A stretch of DNA of 64,000 nt from Tillandsia leiboldiana (GCA_029204045.2 JAQNDB010000485.1:1-64000), one strand, 5' to 3'. Counted from the first letter of the stretch, positions 10,937-22,800 are shown. Notes: a model not told the origin generated them from the letters alone. Translations and numbers: made by a program.

Positions 10937-12309
10937 ACAACTAGAACATGAATCAGGATATAGATACTGATAATCAAGTATAAATGTGCAAACTAGGTAA
11001 TGACCAATCAGGCAAAGCAACAAACAGTAATATAACTCAATCAAAGGCAGATAGGCTCAATTATATCCAGGTTAACAAAAAACAGGGGTCCAACCAATAC
11101 CGTACACAGAGGGCCGAAATGATAAAGCCCGGACCGAAGATAAACCCACCTGACAAATCGCAGGCGACAAGACTGAATCGAATGTACGCTCAGAACCTAG
11201 ATGCAAATCGAGCCAACCTGGATCAAACATAATAATCAACCTCGAATTCACTAATCACAACTTAAACCCCAGATCCATTTTAAAACCTCTAATTATTTAA
11301 CTAATAGTGTCATTTGAGCACTGTTTTCGCTCATTCTATCAACTGGAAGCTCATTTTTACGAACCGTCACTTCCAGCGGTTGACATTTAACTTGCTGAAC
11401 ACCGTGCTCACCAATTTGCGGCAGCACGGAACCCGAGGCAAACTTCGGGCCAAGAAATACTCTCTAACATAGCCTAAATGCAATTTTTGTTCTTTGAGAC
11501 TTCAAAACCTAAATCTGACGCAAGCATCGCGTCCAATGACCCCAAATTAGCCAGGAATACACTGTCGCGCCTTTACTAACAGTCCGGAACATTATTTTGT
11601 TCAAATATTACATTTTAAGGTTGTTTACACTACAACTTTTAATCCCAACATCAAACATGAAAACTTTATATATCAAAGTTGATCTAAATCATGCTAGGAC
11701 CACAGTGCTCACCCTGGTTGGAACCCAGGTGTGCTGGTTCAAGCAGAACCAAAGCCAAGTTTCATATAAGGTTCACATTGCTCCAAACTTTATTTCACAC
11801 AGATCAACTTTGATCTGAAGTGAGCATCAAGCTCAAGGAAACATTTGGAACAACTTTCATATTTACAGTGAAGTCAAATTCTAAAGTTTTCTTCATTGTG
11901 GCATTTAATCAAACACTAGGTATGCACATTTTAATAAACACAAACATAGCCTAAGTTCCAGCTTGTTCTCAGCCATTTCTGCACCTGGGGCAGAGATTCT
12001 TGGAGCAAATTATTCCACTAAGTTTTCTGAGCAATTCCCCCCATCTTGGAGCAAGCCACAAGCCTCGGGTTGGCCGGGCTCAAGGAAGAAGATGATGGCT
12101 TAAACCTTGAAATTCGTGATGCTTCAACCAGAAGCTCTGGGATCAAACTACTTGCACACAATTGATGCTATGCACTTCCAAAATATACCTGGACCCGAGC
12201 CCGGCGTCGGGGTGCGGCGACGGCGGCGGGGAGCAAAGCTCCATTTTGGAGCTCAACCTCGTTAATGGCGGATTTTTACAGAAGCCATAAGAAGTCTTCC
12301 AACTTATAT

Positions 12310-12314
12310 GGAAG
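12310..12314. repeat. target site duplication (left) of the copia element
   Basis: GGAAG. Repeated at 17537-17541. In the uninterrupted right LTR the junction tatatggaagcttcc near 22859-22867 carries it once, which is the empty site. Confidence 0.97.
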
Positions 12315-12882
12315 TGTTGGATTATGTAAAATAATGTTTCGAGTCCATATGGATTTGATCCAATCTTATTCCTAAAGATTAGGGAAGATTTAGGAATATC
12401 TTAAAGATAATTCTTAAGATAATATGGACGATGACTAGAAGTGATTTAAAAACTCGGATGGACGGTGGAGATCATTTCCTATTAGAATTAGGTTTTTAGA
12501 GTTATATTAATTCTTGCGATTCATCTTTTATTTTTTAGGGCTTCATTGAAAAATCCTAATTGAGAGGAAAAACGTGGAGAGCCTCCGTGAGAGAGTTTTT
12601 TGTAATCCAATTTTACTCCTTGTACTTTTGTGCCGTGGATTAATCGAATAACGCATTGAGGTGGTCTTGCCCGTGGACGTAGGTTGACGCATTGTTGGCC
12701 GAACCACGTAATTCTCGTGTCCTTGCATTCTCTTATTTGTTTTATTTCTTTAGTTATTCTCGTGCTTGTTTTCTACAATCGTTTTTGCCTACTTTCATCT
12801 ACGAAAGATTCTGTTTCCGCTGCGCTCGTGTGCTGTGTGGGTTGAGGTGTGCTCGGTAACCCCACGGCCGGTCCCCCCTTCA
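12315..12882 (+). repeat. 5' LTR of the copia element
   Basis: 568 bp, beginning tgttggattatg and ending ccccccttca. It contains the promoter by family knowledge, although I cannot place a TATA box with confidence. Differences from the 3' LTR: A/C near 12333, A/G near 12474, T/C near 12785 and C/T near 12818. Confidence 0.97.
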
Positions 12883-12884
12883 AT

Positions 12885-12896
12885 TGGTATCAGAGC
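12885..12896 (+). other. primer binding site for tRNA-iMet
   Basis: TGGTATCAGAGC, two bases after the 5' LTR. It is complementary to the 3' end of plant initiator tRNA-Met, the usual primer of copia elements. Confidence 0.95.
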
Positions 12897-12930
12897 GTTT
12901 GGTTATTCGTAGTTCGTTGACGGTGAAACG

Positions 12931-13575
12931 ATGGCGGGGAAAGTTTCAGCGACAAAGTATGAGATTTCTCGATTTGATTGAGCGAACTTTGCGTTATGGA
13001 AACTGAAGATGCAAGCAGTTTTGATTAAAGATGCTTGTGAGATCGCCCTGCAAGGAATAGAGAATAAACCGGAAGGGAGGACGGATAAACAATTTGAAGA
13101 GAAGGACAAGATGGCTTTGGCAAACCTATATTTGGCACTGGATGATTCGGTGTTATTCAATGTGGAGACCGAGACTACCGCAAAAGGGATTTGGGATAAA
13201 TTAAAAAAAATCTCTATGAAGGAAAGTCATTGGCGAACAAATTTTTTTTTAAGGCGACAATTGTACAATCTAAAGATGAAGGACGGGGCACCGGTACAAG
13301 AACATCTAAGTACATTCAACTCTATCGTGAGCAAACTCGCTGCCCTAGACGTGAGAATTGATGAAGAAGAAAAGGCAAGTATTTTACTTTGCTCGATGCC
13401 GGAAACTTGGGATAATTTGATTATGAACTTGAGCCATGTTGAAACCCTTAAGATGGAGTCGGTTGTTGCATCATTACTTACCGAGGAGATGAGGCGGAAG
13501 TCTAGCCAAGGAAGTTCTTCGGGGGAGGCTATGATAGCACGGGGAAGACCTTTCGAGAGGGAGTATGGTGATTGA
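12931..13575 (+). pseudogene. copia gag (UBN2-type capsid region), broken
   Basis: The expected start is ATG at 12931, in frame with the long open stretch, but a TGA at 12979-12981 (codon 17) interrupts it just before the NFALWKLKMQ-like motif. The next ATG at 13009 gives 188 codons with the retrotransposon gag (UBN2) pattern. Between the A8 run (13203-13210) and the T9 run (13242-13250) the family-typical residues are found in frame 3, not in the ORF frame, so two opposite indels cancel. A second stop, TGA at 13573-13575, and a frame change in the A13 run (13603-13615) separate gag from the zinc knuckle, which is read in the pol frame. Gag would coat the RNA and form particles; this copy needs gag supplied in trans. 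Confidence 0.85.
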
Positions 13576-16500
13576 GGAAAGTCGAGATCAAAATCCAAGG
13601 GCAAAAAAAAAAAAAGTAAAGTGCTGGAATTGCGGAAAGTTGGGGCACGTGAAGAAAGATTGTCGGGTTAAAGGAGTTGATGGTAAATCCGATTCAAATA
13701 ATTTTCAAGGTAATATAGCCGAAGCGGATGCTAAGTCGGCTAGTTCAGAAGACGGAGATGCGTTAGTCGCATTGGATAGATCCGAGCTTATTTATCATTG
13801 GATTTTGGATTCGGGGGCGTCATTCCACATGACTCCCTATAGGGAGTGGTTTCATTCTTATAAGTCACGGGATTGTGGAGTTATCTATTTGGGTGACAAC
13901 ACGGCATGTCCGGTGGTTGGAGTGGGAGACGTTCGGATCAAGATGTTTGATGGTGTTATTCGGACGGTTTCTAATGTTCGACATGTTCCTGCACTTCGGA
14001 AAAGTCTTTTATCACTTGGAAAATTTTGCAAACAAGGGTTTAAATTCATCGGCGAGAAAGATCACTTGAAGGTATGTCAAGGTTGTTTGGTGTTGATGAA
14101 AGGAGAGCAAGTAGGTGGCCTTTATAGATTAGTGGGCGAGACTCAAGTGGGAGAAGCGGTTGTTGCAAGCGCAAAGGTGGAGTCTTCAACGGTGTGGCAT
14201 CGCCGTTTAGGACACATGAGTGAGCGCGGATTGCAGGTATTATCCAACCGTGAACTTCTTTCAGGTTACAAGTCCGCGCCATTAGATTTTTGTGAAGATT
14301 GCATCTACGGGAAGCAACGAAGGTTGTCTTTTTCTCTATCACATCAAAGAAGTAAGAAGCATCTCGAGTTGATTCATTCGGATACTTGGGAGTCGCCCGA
14401 TACTTCGTTGGGCGGATGTTCTTACTTTGTTTCATTTATTGATGATTACTCTCGGAAGGCTTGGGTGTATATTCTAAAGCGAAAGTCCGATGTGTTTGAG
14501 ACTTTTAAGAAGTTCAAAACTCTTGTGGAGAATGAAAAGGATTTAAAAATTAAGTGCCTGCGTTCTGATAACGGAGGGGAGTATTGTTCAAGAGAATTTG
14601 ATGAGTTTTGTATTGAGCATGGAATTAAGCGGCATCTCACGGTACCCGGTACACCGCAACAAAACGGTGTAGCGGAGATGTTAAATAGAACACTCATGGA
14701 GAGGGCCCGTAGCATGTTGAGTACTTCAAAACTCGACAAGAGTTTTTGGGCGGAAGCCGTGAGCACGGCTTGTTATTTGATTAATCGAGCGCCGACAAAA
14801 TCACTTGGTTTGGAAATTCCTGAAGAAGTCTGGAGCGGCAAGTCCGTTGATTACTCCTATCTTCGTGTCTTTGGATGTGATGCTTATGCGTGGATACCGA
14901 AGGAGAAAAGGTCAAAATTGGATAAGAACTCTCGGAGGTGTATATTTCTTGGCTATGCGAAAGGTGTTAAGGGGTATCGATTGTGGGACCCTACTACCCA
15001 CAAAATAGTCATAAGTCGTGACGTTATCTTCAATGAAGGGTTCTTTCAAGGCACCAAGGAAAAGCAAGATGATGATGCTATGATTCCAATTGAGCTCTTT
15101 GAAGCGCGCGATGAGGTGCAAGTTGAGCAAGCACAACAGGATGATGAAGTGGTTGATGATGAACCTGACTTGGAATCTCCGCAATCATCCGAAGATACAA
15201 ATTCACCGGTAGAGTCGCCAGCGGATTCCGGGCGTCCTAGTAGAGTTATTAGACCTCCTGCGAGGTATAATGACTATATTACTTCATTTATTCCTTCTGC
15301 AAACCATGTTAGTGCATATGTTGCTTTAGCGGAAGAAGATGAGCCGACTTCGTATAAGGAGGCTTGTGAGTCGACTGACGCTGGGAAGTGGCAATGCGCG
15401 ATGGAGGAGGACATGGAGTCAATTCGGAAGAACAAGACTTGGGAACTTGTTGATTTGCCGAAGAGAAGGAACGCGATTGGATGTCGATGGGTGTTTAAGG
15501 TGAAAAAGGATACAGATGGGAATGTGGAGAGGTTCAAGGCAAGATTGGTGGTGAAGGGATATGCTCAGAAGCCGGGAATCGATTTTGATGAGATCTTCTC
15601 ACCGGTGGTTCGTCTTACCACTATTCGGGCTGTTTTGGCGATCGCAGCGGTCATGGATTTGGAGCTCGAGCAGATGGATGTAAAAACAGCATTCTTGCAT
15701 GGTGACCTGGAGGAGGAGATATATATGTCGCAACCGGAAGGTTTTGTCGAAAAAGGCAAGGAGTATTTGGTTTGTCGGTTGAACAAATCGTTGTACGGCT
15801 TGAAACAGGCGCCAAGGTGTTGGTACAAGCGATTTGATTCCTTCATTATAAGTTTGGGTTTTGATAGGCTTGAAGCGGATCATTGTGCATATTTCTGCGA
15901 TTATAATGACGGGAGTTTCTGTATTTTGTTATTATATGTCGACGACATGGTGGTCGCCGGAAATAACAAGGACCAGATATCTATCTTGAAGACTCAGTTA
16001 GCCGGTGAGTTCGATATGAAGGACTTAGGAACTGTGAATCAAATACTCGGGATGAAGGTACTACGGGAGAGAAAGAATAGGAAAGTTTGGCTTTCACAGA
16101 AGAGTTATGTGGAGAAGGTTCTGCGGCGCTTCAACTTGCAGAACGCAAAGCCAGTTTCTACCCCGTTTCCTATTCATTTAAAATTGTCGGCCGAGCAATC
16201 ACCGGGTACGGAAACAGAAAAGACCGACATGGCTCGGGTACCATATTCATCGGCAGTAGGGAGCCTTATGTTTGCCATGGTGTGCACGAGACCCGACATT
16301 GCTCAAGCAGTGGGAGCAGTGAGTCGGTATATGGCGAATCCAGGTTGTGAACATTGGAATGCAGTGAAGTGGATTCTCAGATATTTGAGAGGTACTGCGG
16401 ATTTCTCACTCTGTTATGGTTCTGCGGGTTTGGAGTGCGTCGGATATGTGGATGCAGATTTCGCAGGAGATAAAGACAGAAGAAAGTCTACCATGGGTTA

Positions 16501-16900
16501 TGTTTTCTCCATGGGCGGTGGTGCTATTAGCTGGGAGTCGAAGCTTCAGTCGGTAGTCGCTTTGTCGACGACGGAGGCGGAGTACATAGCAATGACACAT
16601 GCTTATAAGGAGGCTATCTGGCTAAAAAGACTTTTAGGAGAATTAAAAGTGAAGCAAGATGTGGTGGGAGTGAATTGTGATAGTCAAAGTGCAATACACT
16701 TGACGAAGAATCCGGCGTTTCACTCTCGGACGAAACACATTGATATTCGCTATCACTTCGTGAGAGATGTGGTGGATGAGAGCTTTATCTCATTGTTGAA
16801 AATTCACACAGATGCGAATCCAGCGGATATTTTAACGAAACCGGTAACTCGAGAGAAGTTCAATTGGAGTATGACTTCTCTCGGTCTTGGAGCTACATGA
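13565..16900 (+). CDS. pol: copia polyprotein: zinc knuckle, protease, integrase, reverse transcriptase, RNase H
   Basis: A 1111-codon frame with all pol domains. The gag-derived zinc knuckle is at residues 20-33 (C20, C23, H28, C33). Aspartic protease: D82-S-G-A. Integrase zinc-binding residues: H212, H217, C243, C246. Integrase catalytic triad: D273, D335, E371, with 35 residues between the last two. Reverse transcriptase: D705 in the MDVKTAFLHGD block and YVDD at 791-794. RNase H: D963 in DADFAGD and E1004/E1006 in TTEAEY, ending about 10 residues after the EKFNW block. No internal stop. The first ATG is probably not a natural start: in an undamaged element the frame continues from gag, and the residues before the knuckle are a low-complexity Lys stretch. 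It would process the polyprotein, copy the RNA and insert the DNA. Confidence 0.96.
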   Translation: MVIEESRDQNPRAKKKKVKCWNCGKLGHVKKDCRVKGVDGKSDSNNFQGNIAEADAKSASSEDGDALVALDRSELIYHWILDSGASFHMTPYREWFHSYKSRDCGVIYLGDNTACPVVGVGDVRIKMFDGVIRTVSNVRHVPALRKSLLSLGKFCKQGFKFIGEKDHLKVCQGCLVLMKGEQVGGLYRLVGETQVGEAVVASAKVESSTVWHRRLGHMSERGLQVLSNRELLSGYKSAPLDFCEDCIYGKQRRLSFSLSHQRSKKHLELIHSDTWESPDTSLGGCSYFVSFIDDYSRKAWVYILKRKSDVFETFKKFKTLVENEKDLKIKCLRSDNGGEYCSREFDEFCIEHGIKRHLTVPGTPQQNGVAEMLNRTLMERARSMLSTSKLDKSFWAEAVSTACYLINRAPTKSLGLEIPEEVWSGKSVDYSYLRVFGCDAYAWIPKEKRSKLDKNSRRCIFLGYAKGVKGYRLWDPTTHKIVISRDVIFNEGFFQGTKEKQDDDAMIPIELFEARDEVQVEQAQQDDEVVDDEPDLESPQSSEDTNSPVESPADSGRPSRVIRPPARYNDYITSFIPSANHVSAYVALAEEDEPTSYKEACESTDAGKWQCAMEEDMESIRKNKTWELVDLPKRRNAIGCRWVFKVKKDTDGNVERFKARLVVKGYAQKPGIDFDEIFSPVVRLTTIRAVLAIAAVMDLELEQMDVKTAFLHGDLEEEIYMSQPEGFVEKGKEYLVCRLNKSLYGLKQAPRCWYKRFDSFIISLGFDRLEADHCAYFCDYNDGSFCILLLYVDDMVVAGNNKDQISILKTQLAGEFDMKDLGTVNQILGMKVLRERKNRKVWLSQKSYVEKVLRRFNLQNAKPVSTPFPIHLKLSAEQSPGTETEKTDMARVPYSSAVGSLMFAMVCTRPDIAQAVGAVSRYMANPGCEHWNAVKWILRYLRGTADFSLCYGSAGLECVGYVDADFAGDKDRRKSTMGYVFSMGGGAISWESKLQSVVALSTTEAEYIAMTHAYKEAIWLKRLLGELKVKQDVVGVNCDSQSAIHLTKNPAFHSRTKHIDIRYHFVRDVVDESFISLLKIHTDANPADILTKPVTREKFNWSMTSLGLGAT

Positions 16901-16955
16901 GGAGAGTGGGAATTTTGGCAAGATCTTCAATTTTGTGAAATTCGGCACATGTTTT

Positions 16956-16968
16956 TAAGTGGGAGAAT
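16956..16968 (+). other. polypurine tract of the copia element
   Basis: taagtgggagaat directly before the 3' LTR. The purine-rich core AAGTGGGAGAA is the plus-strand primer type usual in copia elements. Confidence 0.9.
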
Positions 16969-17536
16969 TGTTGGATTATGTAAAATCATGTTTCGAGTCC
17001 ATATGGATTTGATCCAATCTTATTCCTAAAGATTAGGGAAGATTTAGGAATATCTTAAAGATAATTCTTAAGATAATATGGACGATGACTAGAAGTGATT
17101 TAAAAACTCGGATGGACGGTGGAGATCGTTTCCTATTAGAATTAGGTTTTTAGAGTTATATTAATTCTTGCGATTCATCTTTTATTTTTTAGGGCTTCAT
17201 TGAAAAATCCTAATTGAGAGGAAAAACGTGGAGAGCCTCCGTGAGAGAGTTTTTTGTAATCCAATTTTACTCCTTGTACTTTTGTGCCGTGGATTAATCG
17301 AATAACGCATTGAGGTGGTCTTGCCCGTGGACGTAGGTTGACGCATTGTTGGCCGAACCACGTAATTCTCGTGTCCTTGCATTCTCTTATTTGTTTTATT
17401 TCTTTAGTTATTCTCGTGCTTGTTTTCTACAATCGTTTTCGCCTACTTTCATCTACGAAAGATTCTGTTTTCGCTGCGCTCGTGTGCTGTGTGGGTTGAG
17501 GTGTGCTCGGTAACCCCACGGCCGGTCCCCCCTTCA
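16969..17536 (+). repeat. 3' LTR of the copia element
   Basis: 568 bp, tgttggattatg to ccccccttca, followed by the GGAAG target duplication at 17537-17541. A small minus-strand ORF repeats in both LTRs and looks meaningless. Confidence 0.97.
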
Positions 17537-19280
17537 GGAAGCTTCCTCTAGTCCATACAAAGCTTCCCGACACCTCCTCCCCGGCCGGAAATGGCCGGAA
17601 CGCCGGCGGCGGCGATTTGGTCCCATTTCGAACCCATCTTGGCCGCGCTTAAACCGTGCTGCATGGTTGCCATGCAAGTGCATGGATGGACTCCCCTCGG
17701 TCCCTAGAAGAGTTCTGGGCAGGTGGCCGGCGTCGGAGAAGCTCGCCGGCACCGGAGCACGAAGCTCGGCCAACATGCATAAAAACCCGAAAACTAGGGC
17801 ATAAATCTGCCACTTACTGGATTAACCATACTCCACCAAATTTGGTGGAGTTGGTACCTACCACTAACAGTCCAAGCACACCAATTTTCACCTATTTTGG
17901 TTCAGTGGTTGCCGAGTTCTTTCGAGGCGGAGCTCATCTAGGTTCCCGGCGAGGTATTGTCCCCGCCAGCAACCGGCTATGCATGGGAGCTCGGGCTTGT
18001 GCAGGGAGAATTCTTAGGGCCTAGGGATTCTACTGCATATGGTCTAGGGTGCTAACAACCAATGGTTAGGGACTCTTACCTTGGCCGAGCTCGGGGAAGA
18101 AGAGATGAAGCCGGAATCTGGGTTCTTCCTCCACGCGCAACCTCAGCAACCTCCAGAACTACTCCATAGGTACTTGGAACACCACAGGGACCCTCCAAAC
18201 TCAACTTGAAAACGTTTGGTCCCAACCTTTCTTTGTTCTCTCTCTCTATGGTGGCTAGTGTTCTCGAGTGTCCAGGACTCCGGGCTTGATCAGGAGGAAG
18301 CCCAGGCACCAGGAACTCCTCCCAAAACCCAGAGAAAGCTTGGTGAAGCTTTGGTTCAAGTTCCCTTCTCCTCTCTCTCTCCCTCGGGTTATCCTTTAAT
18401 GGTGTTGGGTTCTTTGGCTTCTCTCCACTTGGGCTCGGTTTTGAAGACAGCAGGGAACCAAAGGACACCTGAGTGGAACGGTTTCAAGAAGTCCAAGAGG
18501 CAAACATGGAGTTTAATACAAGATTCTCTTGGGAAAAACCTTGAAGTTGGGTTCACACTAAACCCTAGCATCCGAGGCTTATTCATTAGGTTACAATTAC
18601 ACCCAACACCTTATCCTATAAGCCCCTAGCACTTAGGCACATAAAATGTGAAGTTTTCATTACTATTTAGTCCATTTGGAGCACTTTTCACGCATTTCGA
18701 GACAATTCGGTCGCCGTTTTGCGAAGCAGACTTCGCCACGACGTCCGGCTCGTCGAGACCTGCCAGGTAGCGTGTTTGTTTGGTTTGTTCGACGCCCGGA
18801 TTAAAAGTCGTTCCATAAAGTTCGACTCAATATAGCGCGTGGCACGCACTTCGATGCACCCGGGTCGCCAAACGCGAAATCCGTCAGTGCCATTGCGCTC
18901 AGAACATCGAAAATAGCTAGGATCCATTACTCATACCTCAAGGTTAAAACTCTAGATAGTGGTTCGGCCATTAGTGAAAGCGAGGGATTAAAAACCGAGG
19001 GTTACTATTCACTTTAAGTCGCGGGGTCCGCTTTTTGATTTCTGATTTCTGGAAGATCCGACCGTCGGATCGAAAACATATGAATATGAAACTTCTATGT
19101 TTCGTCGAGACGATCGCAATGGTGACCTCGGATTTTCCAGATCAGACTCCGATCAAAACTCGATATTTTAGGGCCACTACTGCACTACTATCTACCAATT
19201 TTTGCTATTTAAATAATTCTGGAAATTATTTAAACCTGAATTCTGGATTTTAAAATCATGGTTACTACATCACTCACCAC

Positions 19281-19306
19281 TTTAAGAAGTTTCGTCCCCG
19301 AAACTT
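19281..19306 (-). other. Tekay/Del-type 3' tail signature and purine tract
   Basis: On the minus strand the sequence reads TTTCGGGGACGAAACTTCTT and continues AAAGTGGTGAG toward the LTR. This block after the integrase stop is typical of Tekay/Del chromoviruses, known here from general family knowledge. Confidence 0.7.
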
Positions 19307-19854
19307 AAACTTAACTAATCCACTATTACGCCTCTAACAGGTTCACAGTAGTGACAATCAGTCACAAAATATTGACACCTCTCAGATTACTCATTTAGAC
19401 CCAATCTGATTATTCCCCTTTACAGGGCAGAGTATTTCTCGGTTCTTTCGGAAGTACGTTGTCGGCCGCCCAACGTGCTTACCAAAAGAAAAGCGAAATA
19501 CCATAGATCTGTCGCCAACAACTAGTTGGGGACATCACTCACATCTGAAGGTACATCACATACCTTCCTACACAGTCTCTATGTCGATAATATAACCTTT
19601 ACCAAATGTCACTACCATTACGGGGTCAAACTTTGAACCACAAGTACGGATCTGAGCCCTCTGGCTCCACTGAAACATCAACCCCACGGTCGAAACCATG
19701 ACCGCGACTACTCTTCACTAACAACGATTCTTAAAACCCGAATACGAAACGCATCTAAGTTCCAAACCACTATTCCGAAACCCAGCGCTCTCTCGTGACC
19801 ACAAGTCATCCTAGAGTTCATTCCTAGCCAAACCTAGACATTGTATTCCTATTT

Positions 19855-19865
19855 CTCTGATACCA
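19855..19865 (-). other. tRNA-iMet primer binding site of the gypsy-derived element
   Basis: ctctgatacca on the plus strand is the complement of TGGTATCAGAG. It lies 7 nt from the right LTR, which fixes the element's orientation as minus. The spacing is slightly larger than usual. Confidence 0.8.
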
Positions 19866-19872
19866 TCTAATC

Positions 19873-22800
19873 TGTCACGCCCCGAGTTCAAAAACCAGTG
19901 TATAATTTTTTTTTTTTTTTTAAATCAGAGTTGCAAAAACAGCCAGGGCAATGACAGACCGCCACATATATAGAAGAGTCCCAATCCCCTTTGGAATTGA
20001 GCCTTTTCTATATATGCACGGCTAGCTTGGCAACAACATCAGAGTACTAACTACGTACAACAACTATCAAAAATTACAATTTAATTATTACAACAACTCA
20101 ACAAATGAATTACACATTTCTTTTAACTGATACAAATACATGTGCATTCGGCTGTCCAGGGTCAATCTCTATATCGATACCTCGTCAATTCGTCACGACA
20201 TCCCAACACCCGCGCGACCTGAAAAACAGTCGCCCGAGGGTGTGAGACACACCGGAGTGTATCCCAGTGGGCACGACGAGCCGAGAAATAGCGGATCGTA
20301 CCTACTGGTATACAATACTAGAGGATAGTAAAAGCTCACTGTTAGGAAAAGCAATTATCATAAAGGAACAGTGTTTACTCTAAGTAAAGTCATTATGAGT
20401 TAAGACAGATAAGAAATATCATTATGGGATAACATAGAGATCAACAACTCTATTATAATGGAAGCAACGTGGAGATCAACAAGTATATCCTCATGAAAGT
20501 GTCATGGAGTGTCAGCAGATATGAAAGCACTGGTAGGATCAGCAACTCAATAATCATGATACTAAAAGTAAAGGCATCATATCAAATCTCGACATGTATA
20601 GGTGGATAATTGAAATCAAATCCAGGAATCAATGGATAATGAAGTAAACATATCAATCAGCAACTCATGCATCAATAGATGAAATACTAAAACCAACCCA
20701 ATCTCAAGCCACCATATTGGTCATCAAGACCTCAGGGAAAACCTCGCCGAACCTGGCACCAACCTGGCTGACATACTCCGGCACCCTCGGGCACTAACCT
20801 GGGAGTCAACACTCCGACACCCTTAGGCACTAACCTGGGAGTCACGGGTAGCTACTGCTAACCACTTTACCGGTAAAGAACATTTCCACGGGGCGCGACC
20901 CCGGCAATGTTCGTGAAGTACAACAGTGCGGGCGATAAATCATGCGAATGCTCAAGCTCACGGTCCTCTGACCGGGTAATCGGCAATAAGCCGGGAACTA
21001 TCCCTTTTGGGATTCAGCAATAATACCATATCAGAATATCATCTCAATCACATGCAAGAACAACAGCAACTATAATGATCCAGGAACAATCAGGGGAACT
21101 GATATCTCAGATGTCGCAATAATCACGAACAAGTACCAACATGAAAATTTACTACAAATCGATCATACAACTAAACACATGATGTTTTTGAGAAAACATT
21201 TTGAAAACAAGTTCTAGGTCCAAACTTCGAAGAGCAATACCTTTGTCCTATCAAACAAGAACAGACTCAGGCGACCCTACGAAGCTCGGTAAAAACATTT
21301 ATTTAATAAAATCATGTATTTAGCAACATAACGGGTGAACAACAAGCCGAAACAATCCGATCAACGATGCAATGTCAGAATCAACTGGATCTCAACTCAT
21401 ATGCAGGAATAATTATCAACTAATCCAATCAAGGATGCAATATCAGAATCAACTGAATCTCAACTCATAGGCAGGAATAATTATCAACCACAACTAGAAC
21501 ATGAATCAGGATATAGATACTGATAATCAAGTATAAATGTGCAAACTAGGTAATGACCAATCAGGCAAAGCAACAAACAGTAATATAACTCAATCAAAGG
21601 CAGATAGGCTCAATTATATCCAGGTTAACAAAAAACAGGGGTCCAACCAATACCGTACACAGAGGGCCGAAATGATAAAGCCCGGACCGAAGATAAACCC
21701 ACCTGACAAATCGCAGGCGACAAGACTGAATCGAATGTACGCTCAGAACCTAGATGCAAATCGAGCCAACCTGGATCAAACATAATAATCAACCTCGAAT
21801 TCACTAATCACAACTTAAACCCCAGATCCATTTTAAAACCTCTAATTATTTAACTAATAGTGTCATTTGAGCACTGTTTTCGCTCGTTCTATCAACTGGA
21901 AGCTCATTTTTACGAACCGTCACTTCCAGCGGTTGACATTTAACTTGCTGAACACCGTGCTCACCAATTTGCGGCAGCACGGAACCCGAGGCAAACTTCG
22001 GGCCAAGAAATACTCTCTAACATAGCCTAAATGCAATTTTTGTTCTTTGAGACTTCAAAACCTAAATCTGACGCAAGCATCGCGTCCAATGACCCCAAAT
22101 TAGCCAGGAATACACTGTCGCGCCTTTACTAACAGTCCGGAACATTATTTTGTTCAAATATTACATTTTAAGGTTGTTTACACTACAACTTTTAATACCA
22201 ACATCAAACAAGAAAACTTTATATATCAAAGTTGATCTAAATCATGCTAGGGCCACAGTGCTCACCCTGGTTGGAACCCAGGTGTGCTGGTTCAAGCAGA
22301 ACCAAAGCCAAGTTTCATATAAGGTTCACATTGCTCCAAACTTTATTTCACACATATCAACTTTGATCTGAAGTGAGCATCAAGCTCAAGGAAACATTTG
22401 GAACAACTTTCATATTTACAGTGAAGTCAAATTCTAAAGTTTTCTTCATTGTGGCATTTAATCAAACACTAGGTATGCACATTTTAATAAACACAAACAT
22501 AGCCTAAGTTCCAGCTTGTTCTCAGCCATTTCTGCACCTGGGGCAGAGATTCTTGGAGCAAATTATTCCACTAAGTTTTCTGAGCAATTCCCCCCATCTT
22601 GGAGCAAGCCACAAGCCTCGGGTTGGCCGGGCTCAAGGAAGAAGATGATGGCTTAAACCTTGAAATTCGTGATGCTTCAATCAGAAGCTCTGGGATCAAA
22701 CTACTTGCACACAATTGATGCTATGCACTTCCAAAATATACCTGGACCCGAGCCCGGCGTCGGGGTGCGGCGGCGGCGGCGGGGAGCAAAGCTCCATTTT

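Larger units (their letters stand above)
12315..17536 (+). mobile_element. complete Ty1/copia retrotransposon (Tork-like), 5222 bp
   Basis: The element has two 568-bp LTRs (TG...CA), a tRNA-iMet primer binding site, gag with damage, one intact pol frame in copia order (protease, integrase, RT, RNase H), a polypurine tract and a 5-bp GGAAG target duplication. The LTRs differ at four positions by my reading, so the insertion is recent. It lies in the left LTR of the gypsy-derived element; the intact right LTR proves the boundaries. The gag domain and zinc knuckle resemble the Tork/Tnt1 group, but the clade call is by resemblance only. Confidence 0.96.
9321..19269 (-). mobile_element. 3' LTR of the gypsy-derived element (left copy), split by a copia insertion
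   Basis: The LTR parts are 9321-12314 and 17542-19269. The part between is the copia element plus one copy of its target duplication. Removing these gives 4722 bp, matching the right LTR. It contains two short internal tandem repeats (10222-10293 and 10801-10936), kept in the other LTR. Several small ORFs (e.g. 10984-11232, 18216-18629) recur in the second LTR simply because the sequence recurs; I see no coding signature in them. Confidence 0.85.
19270..19872 (-). mobile_element. 603-bp interior of the gypsy-derived element
   Basis: The whole interior between the two giant LTRs. I find no reading frame of note and no gag-pol motif. On the minus strand it starts with the primer site and ends with the Tekay-type tail and an A/G-rich tract (aaagtggtgag) before the LTR. 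The middle is of mixed composition with no AT-rich arms, and may be remnants of the 5' leader joined to the 3' leader after deletion of all coding sequence. Confidence 0.8.

Noticed and set aside
10984..11232. 82-codon ORF present identically in both giant LTRs (also 21537-21785)
   Set aside because: Identity follows from the LTR duplication. Composition is Asn/Gln/Lys-rich without any domain, and the related older LTR has no such frame in view.
13227..16600. Minus-strand and alternative-frame ORFs within copia gag and pol
   Set aside because: They are shadows of the plus-strand pol frame, which has all catalytic motifs.
18216..18629. 137-codon ORF in both LTRs (also 23542-23955) and its minus-strand partner
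   Set aside because: Both strands are open over the same DNA, a sign of base composition. No recognised protein.
19855..19865. Possible tRNA gene from the TGGTATCAGAG match
   Set aside because: Only the 3' terminal complement of tRNA-iMet is present, directly beside an LTR. It is a primer binding site.
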